From Jimgerdemannia flammicorona (lineage: Eukaryota; Mucoromycota; Endogonomycetes; Endogonales; Endogonaceae), in NCBI GenBank assembly GCA_003990745.1, contig RBNI01004342.1, forward strand, positions 1-14,223: a DNA stretch of 14,223 nucleotides. The letters are read 5' to 3'. Shown here piece by piece: positions 1 to 8,333 of this stretch (position 1 is its first letter; every line of letters begins with the position of its first letter). Made by a program: the position numbers and the translations under genes. The notes beneath the pieces were generated by a model, which did no database searches, was not told where the DNA came from, and saw nothing but the letters and a program-made list of their open reading frames with translations.

Positions 1-600
1 AGGTGCTTCTATGGTAATGGGTGGACCTTCGAATATCTCCATAAGGCTCATTAGGTGACCTTGATGGTTGTCTCGGAGTGGGGTGGTGTGGAAACCTGGC
101 TGAGTGGGTTCGGTTTGTTGGCTTCCTACGGCGACGCGGTTGCTGCCAGTAGAGTTGGCTACTTCAGATTCTATCCAGTCGGCATCTTCAGTTGAAAGGC
201 GGGAGAGGCTGCCAGCAGTTACTCCTTGCAAGTGTGCTATGGCCCAGGGAATATGGCGGAAGATTTGGTGGACACGGAGGGCTCTCTTGATTAGCCGGCT
301 AGTGGTTATCAATTCGGTAATGAGGCCTTCCCGGTCATCTTCTTGAGTCTCATTGCAAAGGCGGTGTCCGATTTCGTAGTCATGCCAGAGGGTCATTCGT
401 TCAGTAGTGTCTTTGAGCTGCTGGGTCATTATATACCGGTAGTTGATGAAGTGTCCGAGGTCCTCGGTGTAGAAGTTCAAGTGTTCAGTAGTATCTGGGC
501 GCCAGATGGCCTTCTTGATAGCTTCAAAGATCAGGGTCTTTGGGCCAGGCAAAGGGGTAGAGCGGCGGGAGGTCTGGTTGGATCGGCGAATGGGGGGCAT
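1..600 (-). CDS. Unidentified protein, 3' end cut off by the window edge (copy A of a family also present at 5955-6804)
   Basis: The minus strand is open for 200 codons from an ATG at 600-598 to position 1, with no stop, so the C-terminus lies outside the window. The start context is ACA-ATG (A at -3), and the translation begins MPPIRRSNQTSRR. The N-terminus is basic and Ser/Pro-rich. It is followed by a probably helical region rich in charged residues, with landmarks TTERMTLWHDYEIGHRLC (about residues 65-82) and RVHQIFRHIPWAIAHL (about 109-124). I see no signal peptide, membrane segment, zinc knuckle or enzyme motif. The decayed frame at 5955-6804 is recognisably homologous (LWHDYEIGHRLC against IWQEYKIENLLC; HQIFRHI against HQIFRYI) and suggests a full length near 280 residues. 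A repeated, intronless, small protein beside transposons could be gag-like or a lineage-specific gene family. I do not recognise it. Base composition and CpG content are normal, unlike everything to its right. Confidence 0.72.
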   Translation of the reverse strand, partial: MPPIRRSNQTSRRSTPLPGPKTLIFEAIKKAIWRPDTTEHLNFYTEDLGHFINYRYIMTQQLKDTTERMTLWHDYEIGHRLCNETQEDDREGLITELITTSRLIKRALRVHQIFRHIPWAIAHLQGVTAGSLSRLSTEDADWIESEVANSTGSNRVAVGSQQTEPTQPGFHTTPLRDNHQGHLMSLMEIFEGPPITIEAP

Positions 601-808
601 TGTGTGATGGGTACTTGGTTCTTTGGTGCTGATCCCTGAGGTGGGGTATGATTCCTTAAATAACATGGTCTTCATTTTGGCTCGGATTATCTTGTCTTCT
701 TTTGGGATGATCACCTAATGGGTCAGGCTGTCTATTTGATTGTCACGCCATTATGTCATCTGATCTTAGTAGTCACCGGTACTCCATTGTCAATTGCATA
801 CGTCACAA
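601..808 (-). promoter_or_regulatory. Probable 5' flank of the 1-600 gene, ending at a sharp composition boundary
   Basis: About 208 bases upstream of the ATG at 600 have ordinary composition and still contain CpGs (near 681, 747, 777 and 799). Read on the minus strand, the block begins TGTGACG at 808, immediately after a run of TATATAT at about 809-822 that could act as a TATA-like element or merely mark the AT-rich boundary. No conserved promoter motif can be assigned. The promoter role is inferred only from position. Confidence 0.3.
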
Positions 809-1302
809 TATATATATTATAAGAAATCCTTAAATATAATCCAATATTCTCTAAAATATTTGATAAATATTTCATTTAGATCTATTATCTAACTCTCTGA
901 ATTAGATTGAATGAGTTTTGAAAGGGATATCCTAACTTTGCAATTATTAGATTTCATAAGCAACTAGGTCCTATAAGAGTTTCTCTTATTTAATAAAGAT
1001 AGTATAACTTGATTTAGTCTTTGTACTAGTTCTAAATATAACAATATAGTCAGCCAAAATGATATGAAATCATTTTACTTTATATATATATTATCAAGAA
1101 CTTATATATATAAGGGTCAGAGTTAAATATATTGATGCTGTTCAGAATATTGTTAAAAATGAAAGAGAGATGAGTCTTTTTCTTATACTTATATATATAT
1201 AAGATATGTCTATATTAAACTTTTGGATGTAAGATAGAAGGAGACTATAACACAGTTATATATATATATATCATTATGGCAATATCTGGCTAGTATTAAT
1301 AG
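809..1302. other. AT-rich stretch without a recognisable gene
   Basis: No CpG and no convincing coding frame are seen on either strand. There are several (TA)n runs, including self-complementary blocks cttatatatataag at 1101-1114 and cttatatatatataag at 1188-1203. It could be strongly decayed transposon sequence, but no family is recognisable. Confidence 0.5.
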
Positions 1303-1316
1303 AAGAGAACTATATA
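1303..1316. repeat. Left target-site duplication of retroelement copy 1
   Basis: The 14-mer AAGAGAACTATATA occurs here and, perfectly, at 2531-2544, directly after the A-rich tail of the element between them. The match stops on both sides. A perfect direct repeat of this length bracketing a poly(A)-ended element is the expected footprint of target-primed reverse transcription. Confidence 0.72.
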
Positions 1317-2530
1317 TAAATCTCTTTCTCCACTATCTTACTAGTTATAAGATTTGGTAGGTAATCTTCTAAGTCTCCTTTTCCCTATTATTACCCCCTC
1401 TATCTCAGATTGGTTTGCTGTACCTATAGGGGCATAGTGGGAGGAGAGCAATAGTGATGAGTTGCTCCTTTATTAGTATTGAATTGATGTCTTCTCTACT
1501 ATTTCACAGATTCTAATACCTCCAGCTATATCTGGTGTATACCTATTTTGGTGTAATGCCTTCTTCCTTTTGCCATCACCAATGAGGTACTGTCTCAGAG
1601 TGTTACAGGTTATATAGGGAGTCAGCTGACCTTGGGCATCAAGTGTCCAGTATAGATTATCTGTAGGTTCTTAATATCTATAGTGAGGCCCTCTAGCTTT
1701 GGCAAGCTTTCCAGTAAATACAGTTCTGGCATAGGTGACTGTTTTTCAGATATTATCAGGATAAGAGGAGAGATGGTCATCACAGATAGGAGGAAGGGTG
1801 ATAATGGTAAACCAGTAGGGTATCAGGCTGGGGTGATCATTAGAGCTGAGGCAGATACTGCTTCAGTGAGGCCTTTTGATTAGTATAGAGTGGTTAGGTA
1901 GTAGGTGTCACTCTTAGCTTCTTTTGGTGATATATATATAGAGTTAGGTCCCAGTTATTAGAGGGGGTCAGGGGGCCTGAGGCTACCTATTTCAGATAAC
2001 TTGGCTATACTTAACTAGAACCAGAAGTTAATATGGCAACATGATCAAGGTCTGAAGGCTTAAGTAGTGGAATATTGGGGGTTTTCTCTTGTCTTATATA
2101 TAAGTTCTCTACTCACCTCATCTGAGAGAACTAGGTCCTATTCACTATGATATACTTTGATGAGGGTTTTTTTCTTTGCCTGTCATCCTCCTTAGAGTGG
2201 CAGGGGCTATTCAATTTGGCTCAGATATGGTCTTATATATATGTTGGAGTTTCAGGCATGTGCTTTCAGTTGTTAGCATATGGTTAATTTTCTCTTAGTG
2301 GTAGGGAGAGTATAGTGCACAGAATGAGGTATAGGCCACTATAGGCTCTACTGTGCCTGACATGGTTGAGCTACTAGACAATAGCTAGCCTAGATTAATA
2401 AGGAGACAGTGCTTGATGGGTGGTAAGAGAGGGTTTTGGCCTATATAGTCTAGGTTCCCTTCTAATAAAAATCTGCAGAACTCTGAGTCTGTAAAATAAA
2501 AAAAAAAACCAAAAAAAAAAATAAAAAAAA
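1317..2530 (+). mobile_element. Unidentified poly(A)-ended non-LTR-type retroelement, copy 1
   Basis: This 1.2-kb unit matches the reverse complement of 3275-4422 along nearly its whole length, from AATCTCTTTCTC at its 5' end to an A-rich tail at about 2493-2530. It is flanked by a perfect 14-bp duplication. Differences between the copies are largely C/T or G/A, so both have decayed by transition mutation. The longest plus-strand frame is 1683-1883 (66 codons). Its counterpart in copy 2 aligns in the same frame (GEMVITDRRKG against GEMAIIDKRKS), but the opposite strand also has a fairly open stretch (1473-1670), so the coding strand is not settled. I see no reverse transcriptase, transposase or pol III promoter boxes. 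It may be a non-autonomous LINE derivative, a long SINE, or a retrocopy of an mRNA moved by a LINE such as the one at 8345-14223. Confidence 0.65.
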
Positions 2531-2544
2531 AAGAGAACTATATA
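2531..2544. repeat. Right target-site duplication of retroelement copy 1
   Basis: Perfect second copy of AAGAGAACTATATA (first at 1303-1316), abutting the A-rich tail of copy 1. Confidence 0.72.
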
Positions 2545-2689
2545 ATCATATGTATGATCACTCTCACTTATAGCAATATAACAGAAATAATATAATAGCT
2601 ATGAATATAACCTAAGTAACAAAGAATTGACCCACTCTCACCTCATTATATAGTATAATGATATCATATAAATAAGGAAGATAATTTAG

Positions 2690-2862
2690 ATATAAAATGA
2701 AGAAGTAAATATAAAAAAGAAATAGAAAAGCAGATATAAAAGAAAAATAGATAAGTAGATATAAAATAGAGAAACAGATATAAGACAGAGAAATAGGAAA
2801 ACAGAAAAATAGAAAAGTAGATATAAAAGAGAATAGTAGAAGAGAAGAGTAGAGAAGCCAGA

Positions 2863-2864
<2 letters not shown>
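2690..2864 (+). repeat. Degenerate A/purine-rich minisatellite with an AGATATAAAA-like core
   Basis: The plus strand is almost free of C and rich in A and G. The core AGATATA recurs at about 2732, 2757, 2776 and 2818, usually preceded by C or GT and followed by AA and a GA-rich spacer. Spacing is irregular (about 19-43 bases), so this is a degraded low-complexity array rather than a clean tandem repeat. It leads directly into the long A tract. Confidence 0.55.

Positions 2865-2941
<77 letters not shown>
2865..2941 (+). repeat. Uninterrupted A tract of 77 bases
   Basis: Positions 2865-2941 are all A. The tract could be the tail of a third plus-strand retroelement insertion, but I found no convincing target-site duplication around it (only AAAATG at about 2694 and about 2946). 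The apparent minus-strand frame across it, with a long run of phenylalanines, is a by-product of the homopolymer. The length may be approximate because homopolymers of this size are hard to sequence. Confidence 0.85.
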
Positions 2942-2944
<3 letters not shown>

Positions 2945-3261
2945 TAAAATGTATAAATCTGGAGCCAATTACAGTTTAAATTATATATACAGAATTCATA
3001 ATTTCTTTTTATGATATTCAGAAAAACAGTTATACTCATAGTTTAAATAAAGGACTATATCACATGTTTGGCAATAGATATTACTTCAGAGTAGATATTT
3101 GTCAATTATGATTTGACCAGCTTTTGATTAGATATAATATTATAGATATACTCTAGACTAATTTTGAAAAGTTGAAGATAGTTGCAAGAGAGAAAGATCA
3201 GTTGAATATATTATAATATATAGATTCTTAGATGAGGGCTGATCTTTCTCTTTCTTCTTCT
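2942..3261. other. AT-rich spacer containing a 13-bp inverted repeat
   Basis: No gene is seen. A perfect 13-bp stem, AGAGAAAGATCAG at 3189-3201 and CTGATCTTTCTCT at 3239-3251, surrounds a 37-base AT-rich loop. The purine arm and pyrimidine arm lie just outside the tail side of retroelement copy 2. Confidence 0.5.
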
Positions 3262-3274
3262 TTTAGTATTATTT
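3262..3274. repeat. Target-site duplication of retroelement copy 2, tail side
   Basis: TTTAGTATTATTT here corresponds to TTCAGTATTGTTT at 4423-4435. The 13-mers differ at two positions, C/T and G/A, both of the transition type that dominates the region. It abuts the T-rich (tail) end of copy 2. Confidence 0.6.
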
Positions 3275-4422
3275 CCTTTTTTTTTTTTTTAATAGACTTA
3301 ATGTCTTATAGATTTTTATTAGAAGAGAATCTAGACTATATAGGCCAAAACTCTCCTCTACCCCCTCCTGAGCACTACACTTCTATGAAATCTAGGCTAG
3401 CTAATATTCAGCAGCTTAATCATACCAGATACAGTAGGACAGTATTGTCTATACCTCATTCTGTACACCATACTTTCCCTACTACTAGGGGAAATCAACC
3501 ATATGCTAATAACTGAAAGTATATACCCAAAAGTCCAATATATATATAAGACCATGTCTAAGCCAAATAGAATAGTTTCTGCCATCTTAAGGAGAATAAT
3601 AGATAAAGAAAAACTCTCATCAAAGTACATTAGAGTAGATAGAGCCTAGTTCTCCCAGATGAGGTGAGTAAAGAACTTATACATAAGGTAGGAGGAGACC
3701 CCCAATATCCTACTACTCAAGCCTATGGGTCTCAATTATATTGCCATATCAGCTTCTAGTTCTAGTTGAGTATAGCCAAGATACCTAAAATAGGTAGCCT
3801 CAGGCCCTCTGACCTCCCCCAATGACCAGGGCCCAATTTTATGAATTGCCAAAAGAAGTCATAAGTGATATCTACCACCTAACCACTCCACATCAATTAG
3901 AAGGCCCCACTGATGCAGTATCTATCTCAGCCCTAATAACTGTCTCCAGTCTAGTATTCTACTAGTTTACCATAAATGCTCTTTCTCTTATCTATGATGG
4001 CCATCTCTCCTTTTATCTCAACTCTACCTAAAAAGTAGTTACCTATGCCAAAACTATGCTCACCAGGAAGCTCGCCAAAGCCAGAGGATCTTACTACAGA
4101 TACCAAGAATCTGCAGGTAATCTATACTGAGTACTTGATACCTAAGATTGACCAACTCCCTATATAGCCCATGATACACCAAGATGATATCTTATTGATA
4201 ATGGCCCAGAGGTGCTGAAGGCATCAGAGACCACAAAAAAGTGAAGAAGACACTAATTCAATACTGATAAAGGGGCAATTCATCACCATTACCTCTCTCT
4301 TATTATCCTGCAATGGGTACAACAAATCAATCTAAGGTAGAGGAAATATTAGTTGTGGAAAGTAGACTCAGAAGATCACCTATCAAATCTTGTAACTAGT
4401 AAGATAGTAGAGAAAGAGATTG
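3275..4422 (-). mobile_element. Unidentified poly(A)-ended non-LTR-type retroelement, copy 2
   Basis: Reverse-complement relative of 1317-2530. On the minus strand it starts near 4421 with AATCTCTTTCTC, the same 5' sequence as copy 1, and ends in a 14-base A run seen as T at 3277-3290. It is about 1.15 kb long. The ends lie between an imperfect 13-bp duplication (3262-3274 and 4423-4435). Frames of 94 codons (+, 3232-3516) and 77 codons (-, 3397-3630) cross it; neither is recognisable and neither is intact in copy 1. Copies 1 and 2 lie tail to tail about 730 bases apart, so together they form a long imperfect inverted repeat. Confidence 0.62.
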
Positions 4423-4435
4423 TTCAGTATTGTTT
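4423..4435. repeat. Target-site duplication of retroelement copy 2, 5' side
   Basis: TTCAGTATTGTTT, paired with TTTAGTATTATTT at 3262-3274 with two transition differences. It lies about 20 bases beyond the inferred stop of the piggyBac pseudogene, so copy 2 landed at or near the edge of that gene. Confidence 0.6.
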
Positions 4436-4456
4436 TTATATCATCTGTATTTCAGA

Positions 4457-5472
4457 TTATATATTACTCATCAGTTTGATAAGGATTCAGACTAATTGCA
4501 ATTGAAACTCAGTATAGGTAATCTTATCAGATACTTTAACCTTATTATATAAGATAAAGGAGTTCATAATAGTGGTATCTAAAAACCAGAAGAAGAGAGA
4601 CCACTATAATTGTACTATTATCTCTATATTATAATATCTGTTTATATAAAAGAGAAAATATATTGATTTAAAGAGATTATATAAAAAATATATAAAAGAG
4701 AAAATATGTTAATAGATATATATCTATAGTACTGGTCAGTAATATTATCTATATAATTATTATAATTATTAATAGCCTTTAGAATTATTAACTTCTTTTT
4801 ACTCTTCATACTCTATATTGTAATAACTGTTTTTTATTAACATATATAATTCTGAGTCATTTTCACTTCCTCTTGACATTATTACCATAAAACTTATATA
4901 CTATTATAAGAAGATAGACTGGTCCATTATCAATTCAGAGTATTGTCAGAATACCATCAATAATGATATCTGATCTCATATTTCAATCTAACTCAACTAT
5001 ACTCTTTTTGACTTTCAATATCTTCAGAAAACCTTTTGATAATATGTATACTATTCCACAGATATCAATATCCTTGTTATAAAGGAAACAGAAGAGATGA
5101 ATTGATGAGAAGATATTATTCAAGTAGACTATAAACTCTTATTATTATAAGAGTAGTTGAAGAGTAAGATGAGTAATAATCTAGGTTATTGGACAGAGAC
5201 TCTCTAGGTTCTAAATATTAATGTCAATATTATCTTTACATAAAATAAGTACAAAATTTAAGATATAACTGTAATTGCAAAGGAAAATAATCTTGTACCC
5301 TTTGGGAATAGACTTACCTCTGATGCAGATGATCACTTTTACCTCCAAAACAGGTGATCATTTCATTAACTGAGATATTTAAATTAGATTTATATCTTGT
5401 CTTGAAGATATCACATATATGTAAGAGTAAAGGCTCAACCTTGACATAGTATTGGAAATTTTGAGATCTCTG
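4457..5472 (-). pseudogene. Degenerate piggyBac-family (DDE) transposase, C-terminal catalytic part
   Basis: Three reading-frame blocks on the minus strand match the order of conserved segments in piggyBac transposases. First comes VEPLLLHICDIFKTRY followed by NISVNEMITCFGGKSDH, at the position of the first catalytic Asp. Next come KSIPKGYKIIFLC, then FIVYLNNIFSSIHLF (second catalytic Asp site) and VKKSIVELD. After a stop, IDNGPVYLL follows. Last are NITDQYYRY near 4720-4740 (the Asp-rich ADQ site) and FFWFLDTTIMNSFILYNK near 4561-4610, then a TAA at 4459-4457. At least two frameshifts (near 5320 and 4780) and many stops, mostly at expected Trp codons, show that it is dead. Asp is replaced by Asn at two expected catalytic positions (5365-5367 and 5118-5120), each a G-to-A change. 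The N-terminal part upstream of 5472 is not recognisable, and no terminal repeats or TTAA boundaries could be fixed. Confidence 0.85.
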
Positions 5473-5954
5473 GCTCAAGATATATAGTATCATATAGTAG
5501 TCACTAAGTCTTTTAAATATGTCAGATTTTCTTTGAGATATATCTCTTAGACTAACTACAAGTTTGTTATAAGTAAGTTCTTATTGGAATATCTTTCTAA
5601 GATCTTATAGTCCTCAAACTTCTTATCTTTAAACTGTCTTATTATCTCTTAGATTGCTTGTGCAGAATTGGGTATAAGTAAACTTGACTGACTTTATTTT
5701 AAAGGAAATAAGAGAGATATTTATACAAAATATAATTCAATAGTTACTAAGATATAAAGCTAAATATAAATTCCAATAATCAAATAAAATATTAGAATAT
5801 AGAAAACTTCAGTTATAAGTATAAATTTAAGTACCTATATAAATGATTATACAAGTTTAGGATATCAGTAGATTTGGTAGTATAGGAAAAGAGTACTGGT
5901 AGAATTTAGTTATACAGAGAAAAGATACCAGAAGATTTTAGTATTACTAAGGAC
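5473..5954. other. AT-rich stretch; possibly the lost N-terminal part of the piggyBac gene
   Basis: This lies directly upstream of the recognisable transposase on the minus strand and contains short open pieces but no identifiable motif. By position it should hold the transposase N-terminus. The sequence is too decayed to confirm this. Confidence 0.3.
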
Positions 5955-6804
5955 TTAAAGCAGAATATTCAGAACTATAGGGGCTTTATCTTCATCACTA
6001 TCATTAAGACTAGAGATTGGGGACAGGATGTCTTTGAAGGAAATGAGGTCAGCAAATGTTTTATCTATTTCACATACTTTATATATATTGCCAATTAGTG
6101 GAATGATATTATTACTAATGATATCATTGTAGGTAACATCATCTCATTTGGTAGTGGGAAAAATAAGAAGATCTGGAGCTCTCCAATCTGTGAGATTCTC
6201 TTCCACAAAATAAGAGAAAAATATGGAATCTTAGAGAGGTCTAACCTGGATACTGGGGCCTTAGAATACTGAGATTAATCTTTACAGGAATTAATCTGGA
6301 TTGTCCTGGAGGATGGGATTCCAGAAATCTTCTACTTTATTACTATTGAGGGTAATAGTGGACTGGGCTTCTGTGGCAATCATGGCTTCCAGTGTATTAG
6401 TATAGCAGGCTGACAATTTTTTAAATAGTATACTCTAAGTTGGGAATTGACTACAGTATATATCTGAAGATCTGATGAATCTTCTTAGCTATCTTTATTT
6501 TATATATATCTATAGAAGTAGTATCTTGTATTTCTTGGAAACTGACCTGAGAGAATTCCTGGCAGAGGAGGTTTTCTATTTTGTATTCTTGCCATATCCA
6601 GAGATATTCAGTAGTGATAGTGATTCTTGTTTCCATTTCACAGCAGTAGAGGATATAGTGATAAGGGTCACTAGTACCCAGATTGAGACTAGGAGTTCTT
6701 CTTATGTGAGTCCTCATGGCTCTTCTGATGTCTTAGAACATCCTTTCCTAGACTGAGGGGTCTTAGTGGTTCCTGGATCTTGAGGTTTGGCAAGTGATAG
6801 GCAT
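5955..6804 (-). pseudogene. Decayed homologue of the 1-600 protein (copy B)
   Basis: The ATG at 6804-6802 opens a minus-strand frame beginning MPIT that parallels copy A over about 120 residues. IRRAM matches IKKAI, TTEYLWIWQEYKIENLLCQE matches TTERMTLWHDYEIGHRLCNE, and KKIHQIFRYI matches LRVHQIFRHI. The first part has in-frame stops at probable Gln or Trp sites. After a frameshift near 6430-6450 a second, long fairly open frame continues (landmarks LEAMIATEAQ, NLTDWRAPDLLIFPTT and ISSLNDSDEDKAPIV) to a TAA at 5957-5955, giving about 280 codons in all. This C-terminal half indicates what copy A probably has beyond the window edge. There is no CpG, unlike copy A. Identity is clearly partial, so the two are old paralogues rather than a recent duplication. 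Function is unknown. Confidence 0.68.
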
Positions 6805-7456
6805 TTTGTTTGTAGTAAGTCTTTTGAACTATTTCTGTGAGCTTTGTTTGAGTTGCTGTTACTGCAGTTTCTTGATCCTTTTTATATTCTTCAAGATATC
6901 TATCTTATGGTCATAATGACTCATAGTTAGTTATCATTACTCATCTTATAGTCTGGGTGAGTTATACCATATGATCTTCTTATACTCTACTGGTGGCTTG
7001 TAAGGAAAGGCTGTCTTCTATGATAATGTCACTATTCTGAGATCATTGTTATAATAGATATCTCTTAATTTGCTAGAAATGAATCAGTAATATAAATTTT
7101 ATAATATAATGATATAGCTTATAGATATTGCTAATATTCCAAAGCCATGAGAGACCACTAATTGACTTTGACTTTACAAAGAGACTGGAATAGATATAAA
7201 TAGTAAGAAAAGTTAAGAGTTCAGAAATTATAAAAGAGCTTTACTTTCTATCCATACTGGCTTCTTTCAATTTAGTATATTGATTTATATTGGTGATAAT
7301 TGTTCTGAGAATGTGATCTGAAAAAAATAAATAAAATAGGTCTATATCTTATAAGTCTCTAGAGGCTACAATATTATTAAGCAACTTAGGCTAACCAGGT
7401 TGAATTGGTTTTTTATATTGAAATAGTATGAAGTTCAGCAAGAGGAGATAGTCAGC
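6805..7456 (-). other. AT-rich region with minus-strand coding debris
   Basis: A minus-strand frame at about 6940-6760 reads LEEYKKDQETAVTATQTKL and is hydrophilic, coiled-coil-like and open across the start of copy B. The remainder, to 7456, has only short pieces broken by stops. It may be the end of another old gene or element. No family is recognised. Confidence 0.3.
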
Positions 7457-7710
7457 AGTGGTCTTTTTAGATAGTTTGGTCAGCAAGACAGGAAGGTCAG
7501 CAGTGAGAAGATTGATAGTAGACTTTTTACTCTTATATAGTTTATACTTATATAATACAGTAGTAGTCTTTTTAGATAGTTTGGCTAGAAGGTTAGCAGT
7601 GGACTTTTTACTCTTATATAGTTTATGCTTATATAGTATAGCAGTGGTCTTTTTAAGTGATTTGACTGAAAGGTTGATAGGAGACCTTTTATACTTATAT
7701 GATATAGAGG
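7457..7710. repeat. Three imperfect tandem repeats of 105, 81 and about 66 bases
   Basis: Copies start at AGTGGTCTTTTTAGATAG (7457), AGTAGTCTTTTTAGATAG (7562) and AGTGGTCTTTTTAAGTGA (7643). Copy 1 carries a 24-base extra segment. The lengths of copies 1 and 2 are multiples of three, so a frame is preserved on both strands. The plus strand reads a hydrophobic frame (VVFLDSL repeats, 7458-7724). The minus strand reads an uninterrupted lysine-rich frame of about 107 codons (KLYKSKKST and LLAKLSKKTT repeats, about 7722-7402). Because neighbouring relics are on the minus strand I favour the lysine-rich reading, but codon evidence cannot decide. Confidence 0.6.
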
Positions 7711-7762
7711 TAGATAATCTTTAGATAGATAATATAGATGAATTATTAATTGAGTTAGAGAT

Positions 7763-7778
7763 AAAAAAAAAAAAAAAA
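7763..7778 (+). repeat. A16 tract
   Basis: Sixteen consecutive A residues downstream of the tandem repeats. It could be a retroelement tail, but no matching target-site duplication was found upstream. Confidence 0.5.
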
Positions 7779-7953
7779 GATGAGCAGAGATCATAATATA
7801 ACTTATTGTAGTAATAATTTACTTACATTTTATACAGGAATCTCTATATAGAGAAAAGTTAAATATTTAGTGGTAGAAGATCTGATAGACTCTATATATA
7901 ATTGAGTAGAATAACTTAATTAGGTTACTATAATTATTAACTCTTCAACTCTT

Positions 7954-8187
7954 TTAAACAATCTCAACTAACAACTTACCAAATTGCTGACTCTTTTCTT
8001 TTTTGAGACCTATGATATGTATATATGGCTTATAATCATCATTGTCTTCATTATCTGTATATAACTCATCTTCATATAACCTATAATCTTCATTATCATC
8101 ATCTACATATGGCTCAAAATTGTCATCTTCAAGCAAATTGAACTCAAACTCATTCTCTAATATTGGGCATAGGTGCAGTATAATATA
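7954..8187 (-). pseudogene. Acidic reading frame, possible fragment of a decayed gene
   Basis: An open minus-strand stretch is extremely rich in Asp, Glu and Tyr (FEPYVDDDNEDYRLYEDE and YTDNEDNDDY) and ends ...KLLVEIV at a stop at 7956-7954. The frame is open upstream to about 8187 without a clear start codon. Acidic low-complexity N-termini occur in many fungal transposases, and the piggyBac relic lies downstream on the same strand. However, 2.5 kb of unrelated sequence intervenes, so a link is speculative. A random open frame in AT-rich DNA is also possible. Confidence 0.3.
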
Positions 8188-8333
8188 GATATATTAAAAA
8201 TAGTCAATAGGTCTAGAATGCAATAGTTATATAGAGTTATATAGATGGGCATAAGTGGGTATAAGTAAAAGATACATGGTATGAGAATGGGTAGTACTAA
8301 TGAATATCATGTAATAGCTAGAATATATACTAA

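Noticed and set aside
104..639. Plus-strand frames at 104-346 and 343-639
   Set aside because: They lie opposite the continuous 200-codon minus-strand frame, which has a homologue at 5955-6804.
601..808. A solo or 5' LTR starting TGTGACG on the minus strand
   Set aside because: No matching second LTR, no clear CA end and no tRNA primer-binding site next to it within the window.
2612..2968. 118-codon minus-strand frame with a long phenylalanine run
   Set aside because: It is produced by the 77-base A tract and the adjoining low-complexity DNA, with no coding signal.
3397..3630. 77-codon hydrophobic minus-strand frame inside retroelement copy 2
   Set aside because: The matching part of copy 1 is broken and no family is recognisable; kept only as a remark under the element.
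1319..4421. Reading the long inverted repeat as terminal inverted repeats of one DNA transposon
   Set aside because: Each arm has its own A-rich tail and its own different target-site duplication, which fits two separate retroelement insertions better.
6475..6756. 93-codon plus-strand frame
   Set aside because: It is antisense to the copy B pseudogene, whose minus-strand frame aligns with the 1-600 protein.
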